Shown: in pieces, positions 53,293-62,673 of the stretch | Position numbering within the stretch: the stretch's first letter is position 1 | How the letters are laid out: the number at the start of each line of letters is the position of its first letter | Assembly (NCBI RefSeq): GCF_011045035.1 | Contig: NZ_JAALAA010000009.1 | Coordinates: forward strand, 62,001 to 126,000 | Length of the DNA stretch: 64,000 bases | Source: Nocardioides turkmenicus | Lineage (GTDB): Bacteria; Actinomycetota; Actinomycetes; Propionibacteriales; Nocardioidaceae | Direction of reading: 5' to 3' | Notes under the pieces: generated by a model | Databases searched by the model: none | The model's input: only the letters and a program-made list of their open reading frames with translations | What the model was told of the DNA's origin: nothing | Translations under genes and position numbers: made by a program

Positions 53293-54249
53293 TCAGAGCA
53301 GAGCACGGATCTCCCCGACCCGGACGCCGCCCCCGAGGATCGGCGCCTCCCCCGTCGCCCGCACCGCATCGGCGTCGACCCCGTCCAGGTCACCGACCCC
53401 GTCGCGCAGCAGCGCGGCGGCCATCACGACCGCACGCGCCCGGTCGCCGCCGTCGTCGGCCTTCAGCGCCCACGCGCGGCCGTCGGGCAGAGCCACCGCA
53501 TAGACGGCCTCCGCACCCAGCTTGCCGATCAGGCCGGGTACGGCGCGGTGCAGTGCGACCTCGTCGCGCGTCGTGCCCGAGACGTACTCGGGGTGGAGGC
53601 GCATCGCCTCGGCGACCCGGGCCCCCGGCCCGTCGACCGCCGAGGCGATCGTCGAGAAGGCCCGGGCGAGCCCGGTCAGCGAGGTCGACAGCGCCGGTGC
53701 GCCGCAACCGTCGACCGTGACGTACGCAGCCTCGCCGGTGCACGCCTCGAACACCTCCTGTATCCCCTCCTGGAGCGGGTGCTTGGGGTCCAGATAGCCC
53801 TCCAGCGGCCAGCCGGCGGCGACGCAGGTGGCGAGCATCGCGGCGTGCTTGCCGGAGCAGTTCATCGCCAGCCGGCTCTTCGCCTCCCCGCGGCGGAGCG
53901 CCTCCTCGCGCGCCTCCACGCCGAGCGGGTAGTCCTCGATGTTGCCGAGCGCGGACTCGTCCAGGCCGACGGTGGCGAGGATGCGGCGTACGCCTTCCTG
54001 GTGGAACTCCTCGCCCGAGTGGGAGGCGCAGGCGAGGGCGAGCAGGTCGGGCGGCAGGTCGAGGCCGAGGAGCACCATGGCGAGCGCCTGAACCGGCTTG
54101 TTCGAGGAACGCGGGAGGATCGGCGAGTCAACGTCGCCGAGCGACCACCCCACGGTGCCGTCGGCCTCCAGGCAGAGGGCTGATCCGTAGTGGTGTCCCT
54201 CGACGAAGTCGGAGCGGACGATCTCGGCGAACGGCACGGGTGCTGGCAT
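53293..54249 (-). CDS. asparaginase (PF06089-type)
   Basis: 318-residue member of the Rhizobium-type/thermolabile L-asparaginase II family, unrelated in fold to E. coli AnsA/B. Signatures are VEGHHYGSALCLEADG near 14-29, RSSNKPVQALA near 46-56, ACASHSGEEFH near 72-82, MNCSGKHAAMLATCVAAGWP near 126-145 and DGCGAPALSTSL near 176-187. It should hydrolyse asparagine to aspartate and ammonia in the cytosol. The ATG at 54249 is divergent from the TauE-type exporter with a 28-base gap. Confidence 0.9.
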   Translation of the reverse strand: MPAPVPFAEIVRSDFVEGHHYGSALCLEADGTVGWSLGDVDSPILPRSSNKPVQALAMVLLGLDLPPDLLALACASHSGEEFHQEGVRRILATVGLDESALGNIEDYPLGVEAREEALRRGEAKSRLAMNCSGKHAAMLATCVAAGWPLEGYLDPKHPLQEGIQEVFEACTGEAAYVTVDGCGAPALSTSLTGLARAFSTIASAVDGPGARVAEAMRLHPEYVSGTTRDEVALHRAVPGLIGKLGAEAVYAVALPDGRAWALKADDGGDRARAVVMAAALLRDGVGDLDGVDADAVRATGEAPILGGGVRVGEIRALL

Positions 54250-54277
54250 GGGGGCGAGACTATGTGAGAGTTGCCCC

Positions 54278-55213
54278 GTGTTCGCCGACCTCCTCACCCA
54301 AGACGCGCTCAGCGTGCTCGTGGTCAGCTTCGGCATCGGCATCGTCGTCGGGCTGACCGGCATGGGCGGTGGCGCCCTGATGACGCCGGCGCTGATCTTC
54401 CTCGGGGTGCCGCCGACGACCGCGGTCGCCAACGACCTCGTCGCCGCCTCGGTCAACAAGTCGGTCGGGGCCGCGGTGCACTGGCGCCACGGCTCGCCCA
54501 ACATCCGGCTGGCGACCTACCTGATCATCGGCTCGGTGCCGTTCGCGTTCCTGGGCACGTTCGTGCACAAGCTGGCGCCGGGCGACACCGACCACTTCCT
54601 GAAGATGATCCTCGGCGGTGCGCTGCTGTTCGCGGCGGCGTCCTACATGTTCCGGATGTATCTCCAGCTTCGCCTGGTCACCGGCGGCAACGAGGCTCCC
54701 CAGGACGATCCCGACCTGAAGCCGCTGCTCACCATCGTCATCGGCGCGCTCGGTGGCCTCCTGGTCGGCATCACCTCGGTCGGCTCCGGATCGGTCATCA
54801 TGATCGCGCTGCTGCTGGTCTACCCGACGCTCTCGGCGGTCAAGCTCGTCGGCACCGACCTGCTCCAGGCGGTGCCGCTCGTGCTCGCCGCCGCCATCGG
54901 CCAGGTGATCAACCACGGTGTCGACTGGGCGGTGCTGATCCCGCTCATCCTCGGCGGCACCCCCGGCACCTTCCTCGGCTCCCGGATGGCGCGCTGGGTC
55001 TCCCAGTCGGTCATCCGGCGCGGCATCGTCATCATGCTGACGCTCTCGGGCGCCAAGATGCTCGGCGCCGACGCCACCTTCCTGCTGCTCCTCGGCGGCG
55101 CGATGCTGCTCCTGGGCCCGCTGCTGTGGGGCTTCATCCGGCAGTCGCGCGGCCTGGAGCCCTTCGACAACAACGCCGCCGCCTGGCGGCTGCCAGAGCG
55201 CTCTCAGAAGTAG
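54278..55213 (+). CDS. sulfite exporter TauE/SafE family protein
   Basis: 311-residue membrane protein with about eight hydrophobic segments in two repeats. The first repeat has FGIGIVVGLTGMGGGALMTP near 18-37 and the second GALGGLLVGITSVGSGSVI, the two TauE signature loops. Proposed substrates of the family are sulfite, sulfonates or other anions; this one is undetermined. GTG at 54278 starts just before the first helix. It ends in a convergent region with a 34-bp hairpin repeat facing the rmlC-rmlD gene. Confidence 0.88.
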   Translation: MFADLLTQDALSVLVVSFGIGIVVGLTGMGGGALMTPALIFLGVPPTTAVANDLVAASVNKSVGAAVHWRHGSPNIRLATYLIIGSVPFAFLGTFVHKLAPGDTDHFLKMILGGALLFAAASYMFRMYLQLRLVTGGNEAPQDDPDLKPLLTIVIGALGGLLVGITSVGSGSVIMIALLLVYPTLSAVKLVGTDLLQAVPLVLAAAIGQVINHGVDWAVLIPLILGGTPGTFLGSRMARWVSQSVIRRGIVIMLTLSGAKMLGADATFLLLLGGAMLLLGPLLWGFIRQSRGLEPFDNNAAAWRLPERSQK

Positions 55214-55219
55214 CCGACC

Positions 55220-55253
55220 GCCGAGTCGGCCCGTCTTGACGGGCCGACTCGGC
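55220..55253. repeat. 34-bp perfect hairpin repeat
   Basis: GCCGAGTCGGCCCGTC, TT, then the exact inverse complement. It lies between the convergent stops of the TauE and rmlC-rmlD genes. The same sequence with one base change forms the stem of the gpmA terminator. There is no T-tract here on either strand. Confidence 0.8.
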
Positions 55254-55259
55254 AGGGGG

Positions 55260-56642
55260 TCAGGCTTTGAGGTAGCGGCGCAGCGCGTCGAGGTGGTCCT
55301 CGGGCTCGAAGCCGGTGGCGGTGAGCTTCTCGAGGGACATCACCGAGTTGAGCGGCCGCGGGGCGACGCCCTCCTTGCCGGCGAAGTAGGCCTCGGTCGA
55401 GGTGGCGCCCACGTCGGCCCCGTCACGCCCGGACAGCGAGAACACCTCGGCGGCGATGTCGCGCCACGAGCACGGCTCGCCGGCGTTGGTGCAGTTGTAG
55501 ACCCCGTACGCAGCCCCGGACCGCAGCAGATGAGCGGTGGCCGCCGCGAGCGTGTCGGTGAAGGTGAGCCGGCCGATCTGGTCGTCGACCACGGTGGGTG
55601 AGACGCCCTTCTCGGCGAGAGCCGCCATGGTGCGTACGAAGTTCTTGCCCTCACCCACGACCCACGAGGTGCGCAGGATGTAGTGGCGGGGCGTGCCCGC
55701 GACGGCGATGTCGCCGGCGGCCTTGGACTGGGCGTAGACGCCGAGCGGCGAGACCGGCTCGTCCTCGGTGTGCTCCGTGGCGGTGCCGTCGAAGACGTAC
55801 TCGGTCGAGTAGTGCACCAGGGTCAGCCGGTGCTCGGACGCGACCCGGGCGAGCAGCGCCGGGGCCGTCGCGTTGGCGGCCCAGGCGGTGCGTCGGCCGT
55901 CGGGAGTCTCGGCGGCGTCGACGGCGGTGTAGGCCGCGGCGTTGAGGATGAGCTGATAGTCGGCCCACGGCCAGGCCGCGACCGCCTTCTCGTCGGAGAT
56001 GTCCAGCTCGTCGAGATCGACCGCGTCCGCCTCCGGGAAGACCGACACGAGAGCCCGTCCGAGCTGGCCGTTGGAGCCGATGATCAGCGTCTTCTTCGGC
56101 TTCATCGGGGTGACCTCGGCCAGCCGGGGGTTGGCCTTGTCCTTCTCGGAGATCTCGGCGGACTCCAGCGGGATCGGCCACGGGATCGCAGCCGTCTCGT
56201 CGGCCAGGTTGAGCGCCGGGTAGGCGAACCCGGGACGCCAGTGGTCGTTGACCAGGTAGGAGTAGACCGTGAGGTCCTCCAGCGCCTGGTAGGAGTTGCC
56301 GACCCCACGCGGCACGAAGACCGCGGTCTCCGGGCCGATCTCGACCGAGAACGTCGTCCCGAACGAGTCACCTTCGCGCATGTCGACCCAGGCCGCGAAG
56401 ACCCGGCCGCACGCCACCGACACGAACTTGTCCCACGGCTCGGTGTGGATGCCTCGGGTCGCACCGCGGGAGGCGTTGAAGGACGTGTTGTTCTGCACCG
56501 GCCCGAAGTCGGGGAGCCCGAGCGCGATCATCTTCTCGCGCTGCCAGTTCTCCTTGAACCAGCCACGGGCGTCACCGTGCACGGGCAGGTGGACGACCAG
56601 CAGACCGGGGATCGGTGTCTGCTCGACGGAGAGGTCGGACAT
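55260..56642 (-). CDS. bifunctional dTDP-4-dehydrorhamnose 3,5-epimerase/reductase (RmlC-RmlD fusion)
   Basis: 460 residues carrying the last two steps of dTDP-rhamnose synthesis. Residues about 1-180 form an RmlC cupin with RGIHTEPWDKF (catalytic His), AAWVDMREGDSFGTTF and GNSYQALEDLTVYSYLV (Tyr). Residues about 190-460 form the RmlD reductase with IIGSNGQLGRALVSVFP, NAAAYTAVDAAE, YSTEYVFDG and YAQSKAAGD (Tyr and Lys). The two are usually separate genes. The start codon abuts the rmlB stop directly (TGAATG), so they should be co-translated. Confidence 0.93.
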   Translation of the reverse strand: MSDLSVEQTPIPGLLVVHLPVHGDARGWFKENWQREKMIALGLPDFGPVQNNTSFNASRGATRGIHTEPWDKFVSVACGRVFAAWVDMREGDSFGTTFSVEIGPETAVFVPRGVGNSYQALEDLTVYSYLVNDHWRPGFAYPALNLADETAAIPWPIPLESAEISEKDKANPRLAEVTPMKPKKTLIIGSNGQLGRALVSVFPEADAVDLDELDISDEKAVAAWPWADYQLILNAAAYTAVDAAETPDGRRTAWAANATAPALLARVASEHRLTLVHYSTEYVFDGTATEHTEDEPVSPLGVYAQSKAAGDIAVAGTPRHYILRTSWVVGEGKNFVRTMAALAEKGVSPTVVDDQIGRLTFTDTLAAATAHLLRSGAAYGVYNCTNAGEPCSWRDIAAEVFSLSGRDGADVGATSTEAYFAGKEGVAPRPLNSVMSLEKLTATGFEPEDHLDALRRYLKA

Positions 56643-57740
<1,098 letters not shown>

Positions 57741-57750
57741 TCAACTGACC

Positions 57751-58623
57751 ATGAAGGGCATCATCCTCGCCGGAGGCACCGGCTCACGTCTGCACCCGAT
57801 CACTCTCGCGATCAGCAAGCAGCTGATGCCGATCTACGACAAACCGATGATCTACTACCCGCTGACCACGCTGATGCTGGCCGGCATCCGGGACATCCTG
57901 GTCATCACCACGCCCCACGAGGCCTCCGGCTTCCACCGCCTCCTCGGCGACGGCAGCCACCTCGGCGTCAACATCAGCTACGCCGAGCAGCCGTCCCCCG
58001 ACGGTCTCGCCCAGGCGTTCACGATCGGTGCCGACGTCGGCTTCCTCGACGAGTCCGAGGACGGCGTCGGCCTCGTGCTCGGCGACAACATCTTCTACGG
58101 TCCCGGCCTCGGCACCCAGCTCGCCCGCTTCAAGACCATCCACGGCGGCGCCGTCTTCGGCTACCGCGTCGCCGACCCGCGGGCCTACGGCGTGGTCGAG
58201 TTCGACGAGTCCTTCAAGGCCATCTCGCTCGAGGAGAAGCCGGAGAAGCCGAAGAGCCCGTACGCCGTCCCCGGCCTCTACTTCTACGACAGCTCGGTCA
58301 TCGAGCACGCCCGCAACCTGCGGCCCTCCGCTCGCGGCGAGCTCGAGATCACCGACCTCAACCGGATCTACCTCGAGGCCGGCACCCTCTCGGTCGAGGT
58401 GCTCCCCCGCGGCACCGCCTGGCTCGACACCGGCACCCTCGAGGACCTCAACGAGGCCGCCAACTTCATCCGCGCCATCGAGCACCGCCAGGGCACCAAG
58501 ATCGGTGCCCCCGAGGAGGTCGCCTGGCGCCAGGGCTGGCTCTCCGACGACGAGCTCCGGGAGCTCGCCCAGCCGCTGCTGAAGAGCGGCTACGGGAAGT
58601 ACCTGCTCGGCCTGCTGGCCTGA
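57751..58623 (+). CDS. rmlA: glucose-1-phosphate thymidylyltransferase
   Basis: First enzyme of dTDP-rhamnose synthesis (glucose-1-phosphate + dTTP), 290 residues. Signature [22 protein letters not shown] with the nucleotide-binding Gly-rich loop and Lys, [20 protein letters not shown] (metal Asp), EEKPEKPKS and [16 protein letters not shown] at 57736-57741 ends 9 bases before the ATG. The 3' side carries a long hairpin that mainly serves the convergent cupin gene. A rhamnose-containing cell-wall linker or exopolysaccharide is the likely end use. Confidence 0.95.
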   Translation: MKGIILAGGTGSRLHPITLAISKQLMPIYDKPMIYYPLTTLMLAGIRDILVITTPHEASGFHRLLGDGSHLGVNISYAEQPSPDGLAQAFTIGADVGFLDESEDGVGLVLGDNIFYGPGLGTQLARFKTIHGGAVFGYRVADPRAYGVVEFDESFKAISLEEKPEKPKSPYAVPGLYFYDSSVIEHARNLRPSARGELEITDLNRIYLEAGTLSVEVLPRGTAWLDTGTLEDLNEAANFIRAIEHRQGTKIGAPEEVAWRQGWLSDDELRELAQPLLKSGYGKYLLGLLA

Positions 58624-58635
58624 TCACAGACGAAA

Positions 58636-58676
58636 AAGACGTACGTGGCGGGGCAGTGCCCCGCCGCGTACGTCTT
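58636..58676 (-). terminator. 19-bp hairpin terminator between rmlA and the cupin gene
   Basis: Arms 58636-58654 and 58658-58676 pair over 19 bp (AAGACGTACGTGGCGGGGC, one wobble) around AGT. On the minus strand the stem runs into CTTTTTCG, giving a T-tract, so it terminates the cupin gene best. It may also stop rmlA transcripts. Confidence 0.7.
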
Positions 58677-58684
58677 GTGTGGTC

Positions 58685-59056
58685 TCAGGCCGACGCGGTC
58701 TTCTCCGCCTCGGCCCGGCCGAAGTCGTCCTCGAGCCGGACGATGTCGTCCTCGCCGGTGTAGCCACCGCGCTGGACCTCGATGATCGAGAGCGGCTCGT
58801 CGGTCTCGTTGCAGATGCGGTGGGCCTGACCGACGCCGACGTCGACGGACTCACCCGGACCGGCGACGGTGGTCACGCCGTCGATGATGCAGGTCGCCTT
58901 GCCGTAGATGACCACCCAGTGCTCGGAGCGGTGGGTGTGGGTCTGGTAGGAGAGGCGGCTGTGGGGCAGCACCTCGATCCGCTTCACCTTGTATCCCGGA
59001 CCGATGTCGATGACGTGCCACGAACCCCAGGGGCGGGTCTCGGAGTCACCAGCCAT
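58685..59056 (-). CDS. mannose-6-phosphate isomerase type II-like cupin
   Basis: 123 residues equal to the C-terminal cupin domain of bifunctional GMP/PMI enzymes. ETRPWGSWHVID at 6-17, YKVKRIEVLP, LSYQTHTHRSEHWVVIYGKA with metal-binding His residues, and the late GQAHRICNETDEPLSIIEVQRG are all family-like. It may isomerise mannose 6-phosphate/fructose 6-phosphate or bind a sugar nucleotide. No guanylyltransferase domain is fused or adjacent. It sits between rmlA and ugd, consistent with nucleotide-sugar supply. Confidence 0.85.
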   Translation of the reverse strand: MAGDSETRPWGSWHVIDIGPGYKVKRIEVLPHSRLSYQTHTHRSEHWVVIYGKATCIIDGVTTVAGPGESVDVGVGQAHRICNETDEPLSIIEVQRGGYTGEDDIVRLEDDFGRAEAEKTASA

Positions 59057-59197
59057 GATGTTGCCTCATTCCTAGAACTGAACACAGAAGACGCGACAAT
59101 AACTGTACGCATCCGCGCACGGTTCATTGCGAACCGATGTTCACCGGTCCGTTACCCGCAGGTCGCCAGCGGGAGCAGATCTCCCCGCCGGACCGAC

Positions 59198-60364
59198 TCA
59201 GTCGCGCCCGTAGATGTCGCGCGTGTAGACCTTGTCGGCGACGTCGGCGAGCACGTCGGTACGCCGGTTGGCGATGATCACGTCGGCCCGCCTCTTGAAC
59301 TCGTCGAGGTCCTTGATGATCTCGGAGTGGAAGAACTCGGCTTCGTCGAGCTCGGGCTCGTAGATGACCACCTCGACGCCCTTGGCCTTGATCCGCTTCA
59401 TCACGCCCTGGATCGAGGACTCCCGGAAGTTGTCCGAGCCCGACTTCATGATCAGCCGGTAGACGCCGACCACCTTCGGCTCGCGACGCAGGATGTCGGT
59501 GGCGACGAAGTCCTTGCGGGTGGTGTTGGCCTCGACGATCGCCGAGATGAGGTTCTGCGGGACGTCCTGGTAGTTGGCCTGCAGCTGCTTGGTGTCCTTG
59601 GGCAGGCAGTAGCCGCCGTAGCCGAAGCTCGGGTTGTTGTAGTGCGAGCCGATCCGCGGGTCGAGGCCGACGCCCTCGATGATCTGGGTCGTGTTGAGGC
59701 CGTGGGTGGCGGCGTACGTGTCGAGCTCGTTGAAGTAGGCGACCCGCAGCGCCAGGTAGGTGTTGGCGAAGAGCTTGATCGCCTCGGCCTCGGTGGCGCC
59801 GGTCATCAGCACCGGTACGTCGGGCTCGAGAGAGCCCTCGAGGAGCAGCTCGGCGAAGCCCTTCGCGGCCGCGGAGTCGTCGCCGACGACGATGCGGGAG
59901 GGGTGCAGGTTGTCGTGGAGCGCCTTCCCCTCGCGGAGGAACTCGGGACTGAAGAAGAGCGTCGCGTCGGGGTGCTGCTCGCGCTTGGCCGCGATGTAGC
60001 CGACCGGGATGGTCGACTTCACCACGATCGCGGCGTCGGGCGCGTAGCTGACCGCGTCGGCGATCACGCCGTCGACGGTGGAGGTGTCGAAGTAGTTGGT
60101 GGCCTCGTCGTAGTTGGTCGGGGTGGCCACGATGACGTAGGCGGCACCCGCGTAGGCGTCCTCCTTGTCGAGGGTCGCGCGCAGATCGAGCTCCTTGGTG
60201 GCCAGGAAGCTGGTGATCTCGGCGTCCTCGATCGGCGTCTTGGCCGCGTTGACCAGGTCGACCCGCTCCTGGGAGATGTCCAGGACGACGACCTCGTGCT
60301 TCTGCGCGAGCAGGACGGCGAGGGACATCCCGACGTAGCCCACGCCGACAACGGTGATCTTCAT
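59198..60364 (-). CDS. ugd: UDP-glucose 6-dehydrogenase
   Basis: 388-residue member of the UDP-glucose/GDP-mannose dehydrogenase family. N-terminal NAD motif [46 protein letters not shown] and the catalytic Cys in [15 protein letters not shown]. The short C-terminal domain and [10 protein letters not shown] resemble the Gram-positive and E. coli Ugd group, which makes UDP-glucuronate. ATG at 60364 begins [12 protein letters not shown]; earlier in-frame residues are not family-like. It is divergent from hipB. Confidence 0.92.
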   Translation of the reverse strand: MKITVVGVGYVGMSLAVLLAQKHEVVVLDISQERVDLVNAAKTPIEDAEITSFLATKELDLRATLDKEDAYAGAAYVIVATPTNYDEATNYFDTSTVDGVIADAVSYAPDAAIVVKSTIPVGYIAAKREQHPDATLFFSPEFLREGKALHDNLHPSRIVVGDDSAAAKGFAELLLEGSLEPDVPVLMTGATEAEAIKLFANTYLALRVAYFNELDTYAATHGLNTTQIIEGVGLDPRIGSHYNNPSFGYGGYCLPKDTKQLQANYQDVPQNLISAIVEANTTRKDFVATDILRREPKVVGVYRLIMKSGSDNFRESSIQGVMKRIKAKGVEVVIYEPELDEAEFFHSEIIKDLDEFKRRADVIIANRRTDVLADVADKVYTRDIYGRD

Positions 60365-60418
60365 GGTCGGACTGTAAGCAGCGGTTCGAGCGAGGTCACA
60401 GCGACTTCCGCATTCGAA

Positions 60419-60434
60419 GTTCCCGTACGGGAAC
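60419..60434. promoter_or_regulatory. 16-bp perfect palindrome, candidate HipB operator
   Basis: GTTCCCGTACGGGAAC lies 6 bases before the TAGAGT -10 hexamer of the hipB gene, a typical repressor position. HipB proteins autoregulate through palindromes near the promoter. Confidence 0.55.
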
Positions 60435-60440
60435 ATCACG

Positions 60441-60446
60441 TAGAGT
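60441..60446 (+). promoter_or_regulatory. candidate -10 element, leaderless hipB
   Basis: TAGAGT ends 7 bases before the GTG at 60454. It supports that GTG over the in-frame GTG at 60445, which would fall within the promoter spacing. Confidence 0.45.
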
Positions 60447-60453
60447 GTTCACC

Positions 60454-60741
60454 GTGCCGTCGCCGTACCTGACCTCACCGGCCGCCTTCGGAGTGGCCGT
60501 GCGCTCGGCTCGCCGACGGGCCGGGCTCACCCAGGGCGAGCTGGCACATCGCGCCGGGGTGGGCAGGCGGTTCGTGGTCGACGTCGAGTCCGGCCACCCG
60601 CGGGCCGAGCTCGGCAAGGCCCTCGCGCTGCTGGAGGTCCTCGACGTCTACCTCGCCCCCACGCAGCTCTCCCCGATCGCCCCGCCGTTGGAGGACGTCG
60701 ACCTCGACGCCGTCCTCGCGCACTGCCTCGTGAACCCCTGA
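60454..60741 (+). CDS. HipB-like XRE family antitoxin/regulator
   Basis: 95-residue protein with a Cro/C1 helix-turn-helix (VRSARRRAGLTQGELAHRAGVGRRFVVDVESG), the short form typical of HipB. It overlaps the next gene by one base (TGATG), the usual layout of hipBA modules. It probably binds the 16-bp palindrome at 60419-60434. The GTG at 60454 is chosen from the TAGAGT spacing; GTG at 60445 would add three residues. Confidence 0.82.
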   Translation: MPSPYLTSPAAFGVAVRSARRRAGLTQGELAHRAGVGRRFVVDVESGHPRAELGKALALLEVLDVYLAPTQLSPIAPPLEDVDLDAVLAHCLVNP

Positions 60742-61589
60742 TGCGAGAGCTGTACGCCTTCGCCGGCCGTCGCCGGATCGGCACCTTCCGCCAGGCCGGC
60801 GACCGGATCGACTTCGTCTACGCCGAGACCGCCGGCCCCACGCCCATCTCGCTCTCCCTCCCCCGCACCGGCCCGGCCCTCTCCACGGGGGCCGCGCGCG
60901 CCTGGCTCGAGAACCTGCTCCCCACCCGCGACGACGTACGCCGCCGATGGGCGCGCGAGCGAGGACTCCCGGACACCGAGCCGATGACGCTGCTCGCCTC
61001 CTACGGCGACGATCTCGCCGGAGCGATCTCGCTCTCGACCGACCCCGACCTGCCCTGGCGCCGCGCGCCGCACCCCGTCGAGGCGCCGCTGTCCGAGATC
61101 GCGACCCGGCTCGCCGCGCTGCGCAACCAGCCCACCTCATGGCTCGACCAGCGGGCCCGGCCGCGGTTCTCCCTCGGCGGTCACCGTGGCAAGTTCGCGC
61201 TGCGGCGGGCTTCGGGGAAGTGGCTCTGGCCGACGTACGAGCATCCGTCGACGCACATCCTGCGACCGACGACGTCCGAGGAGGCCGCCGCGCTGATCGC
61301 CGACCTGGACCGGGCACGCGCCGACGGGATCCCCGCCACGCGCACCGAGCTGGTCGGCTTCGGCGCGCAGCCCGCGCTCGTCGCGGAGCGCTGGGACCGG
61401 GTCGGCGGCCGGCGTATCCACGCCGAGACGATCCGGCAGGCGCTGGGTCTGCGGCCGGACGAGGCCGTCGAGCCCGGGGACGTATGCGATCTGTTCCTGC
61501 GCCTCGGGCTGGGCCGACCGCCGGCCGACCTCGACCGGATCGCCTTCCTGCTGGCCGGCGAGCGGGTCGTGGTGGCGCCGCGGCGCTGA
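60741..61589 (+). CDS. truncated HipA-like protein lacking the catalytic lobe
   Basis: 282 residues against about 430-440 for full HipA. The N-terminal HipA domain (AFAGRRRIGTFRQ, SLSLPRTG, ARAWLENLLP) is present. So is the first part of the kinase: RFSLGGHRGKFAL at 142-154, corresponding to the Gly-rich loop with the autophosphorylated Ser in E. coli HipA; PSTHILRP; and ALVAERWDR. It ends at RIAFLLAGERVVVAPRR, where HipA normally continues into the NDxHxKN catalytic loop and the metal-binding Asp. No continuation is seen in the other frames downstream. It is probably an inactive kinase remnant or a pseudokinase partner of HipB. Confidence 0.75.
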   Translation: MRELYAFAGRRRIGTFRQAGDRIDFVYAETAGPTPISLSLPRTGPALSTGAARAWLENLLPTRDDVRRRWARERGLPDTEPMTLLASYGDDLAGAISLSTDPDLPWRRAPHPVEAPLSEIATRLAALRNQPTSWLDQRARPRFSLGGHRGKFALRRASGKWLWPTYEHPSTHILRPTTSEEAAALIADLDRARADGIPATRTELVGFGAQPALVAERWDRVGGRRIHAETIRQALGLRPDEAVEPGDVCDLFLRLGLGRPPADLDRIAFLLAGERVVVAPRR

Positions 61590-61758
61590 CGGATCTCACC
61601 GGCGACATCTCACCGTGCGGGTGGGGCTACCGAGGGGCCGGCCGCTCCTGCGTACACTCGGAGTCCAGCCCAGGCGGGGATGGGACATTTCGCCGTGCCG
61701 TGGAAGCCGCCACTAGCATGGGCGCCTCAACCTGACGGAGAGGTCCTCTGGTTCCGTA

Positions 61759-62673
61759 ATGACTGCAACACACGCCGACTACCGGCTCAGCCAGCTCGAC
61801 CAGCTGGAAGCCGAGTCGATCCACATCTTCCGCGAGGCCGCGGCAGAGTTCGAGAAGCCTGTTCTGATGTTCTCGGGCGGCAAGGACAGCATCGTGATGC
61901 TGCGACTTGCGGAGAAGGCATTCTTCCCGGCCAAGATCCCCTTCCCGGTCCTCCAGATCGACAACGGCCTCGACTTCCCCGAGGTCGCCGAGACCCGTGA
62001 CCGCTGGGTGCAGCGGCTCGGTGTGCGCCTGGTGATCGCGAGCATCGATGACGCCATCGAGCGCGGCATCGTCGTCGACGACGGCAAGACCTCGCGCAAC
62101 CGGCTGCAGACGCCGACCCTGCTGAACGCGATCGAGGAGAACGGCTTCACCGCCGCCTTCGGTGGCGGTCGCCGTGACGAGGAGAAGGCCCGCGCCAAGG
62201 AGCGCGTCTACTCCCACCGCGACGAGTTCGGCCAGTGGGACCCGAAGAACCAGCGCCCCGAGCTCTGGTCGCTCTACAACGGCCGCCTCCACGAGGGCGA
62301 GCACATGCGGGTCTTCCCGATCTCCAACTGGACCGAGCTGGACATCTGGGACTACATCGGCCGCGAGGGCATCGAGATCCCGTCGGTCTACTTCGCCCAC
62401 AAGCGCCGGGTCTTCGAGCGCGACGGCATGCTGCTGACCGAGACGCCGCTCAACCCGCTGCGCGAGGGCGAGGTCGTCACCGAGCGCACCGTCCGCTACC
62501 GCACCTGCGGCGACATGACTCTGACCGGCTGCGTCGAGTCGACCGCCTCCACCATCCCCGAGATCATCGAGGAGGTCGCCGCCGCCCGGGTCACCGAGCG
62601 TGGCGCGACCCGCGGTGACGACCGGTTCTCCGAGGCCGCCATGGAGGACCGCAAGAAGGAAGGTTACTTCTGA
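61759..62673 (+). CDS. cysD: sulfate adenylyltransferase subunit 2
   Basis: ATP-sulfurylase catalytic subunit that makes adenosine phosphosulfate, 304 residues. The PP-loop is VLMFSGGKDSIVMLRL near 35-50. Other CysD signatures are LQIDNGLDFPEV, GGGRRDEEKARAKER, SNWTELDIWDYI and the C-terminal YRTCGDMTLTGCVES. TAGCAT at 61714-61719 may be the -10, giving a leader of about 33 bases that contains a small hairpin around AGAGGTCCTCT. The stop overlaps the cysN ATG by one base. Confidence 0.95.
   Translation: MTATHADYRLSQLDQLEAESIHIFREAAAEFEKPVLMFSGGKDSIVMLRLAEKAFFPAKIPFPVLQIDNGLDFPEVAETRDRWVQRLGVRLVIASIDDAIERGIVVDDGKTSRNRLQTPTLLNAIEENGFTAAFGGGRRDEEKARAKERVYSHRDEFGQWDPKNQRPELWSLYNGRLHEGEHMRVFPISNWTELDIWDYIGREGIEIPSVYFAHKRRVFERDGMLLTETPLNPLREGEVVTERTVRYRTCGDMTLTGCVESTASTIPEIIEEVAAARVTERGATRGDDRFSEAAMEDRKKEGYF

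Noticed and set aside
61590..61758. A SAM or other riboswitch in front of cysD.
   Set aside because: Only a short hairpin is visible; no conserved multi-stem aptamer could be recognised.
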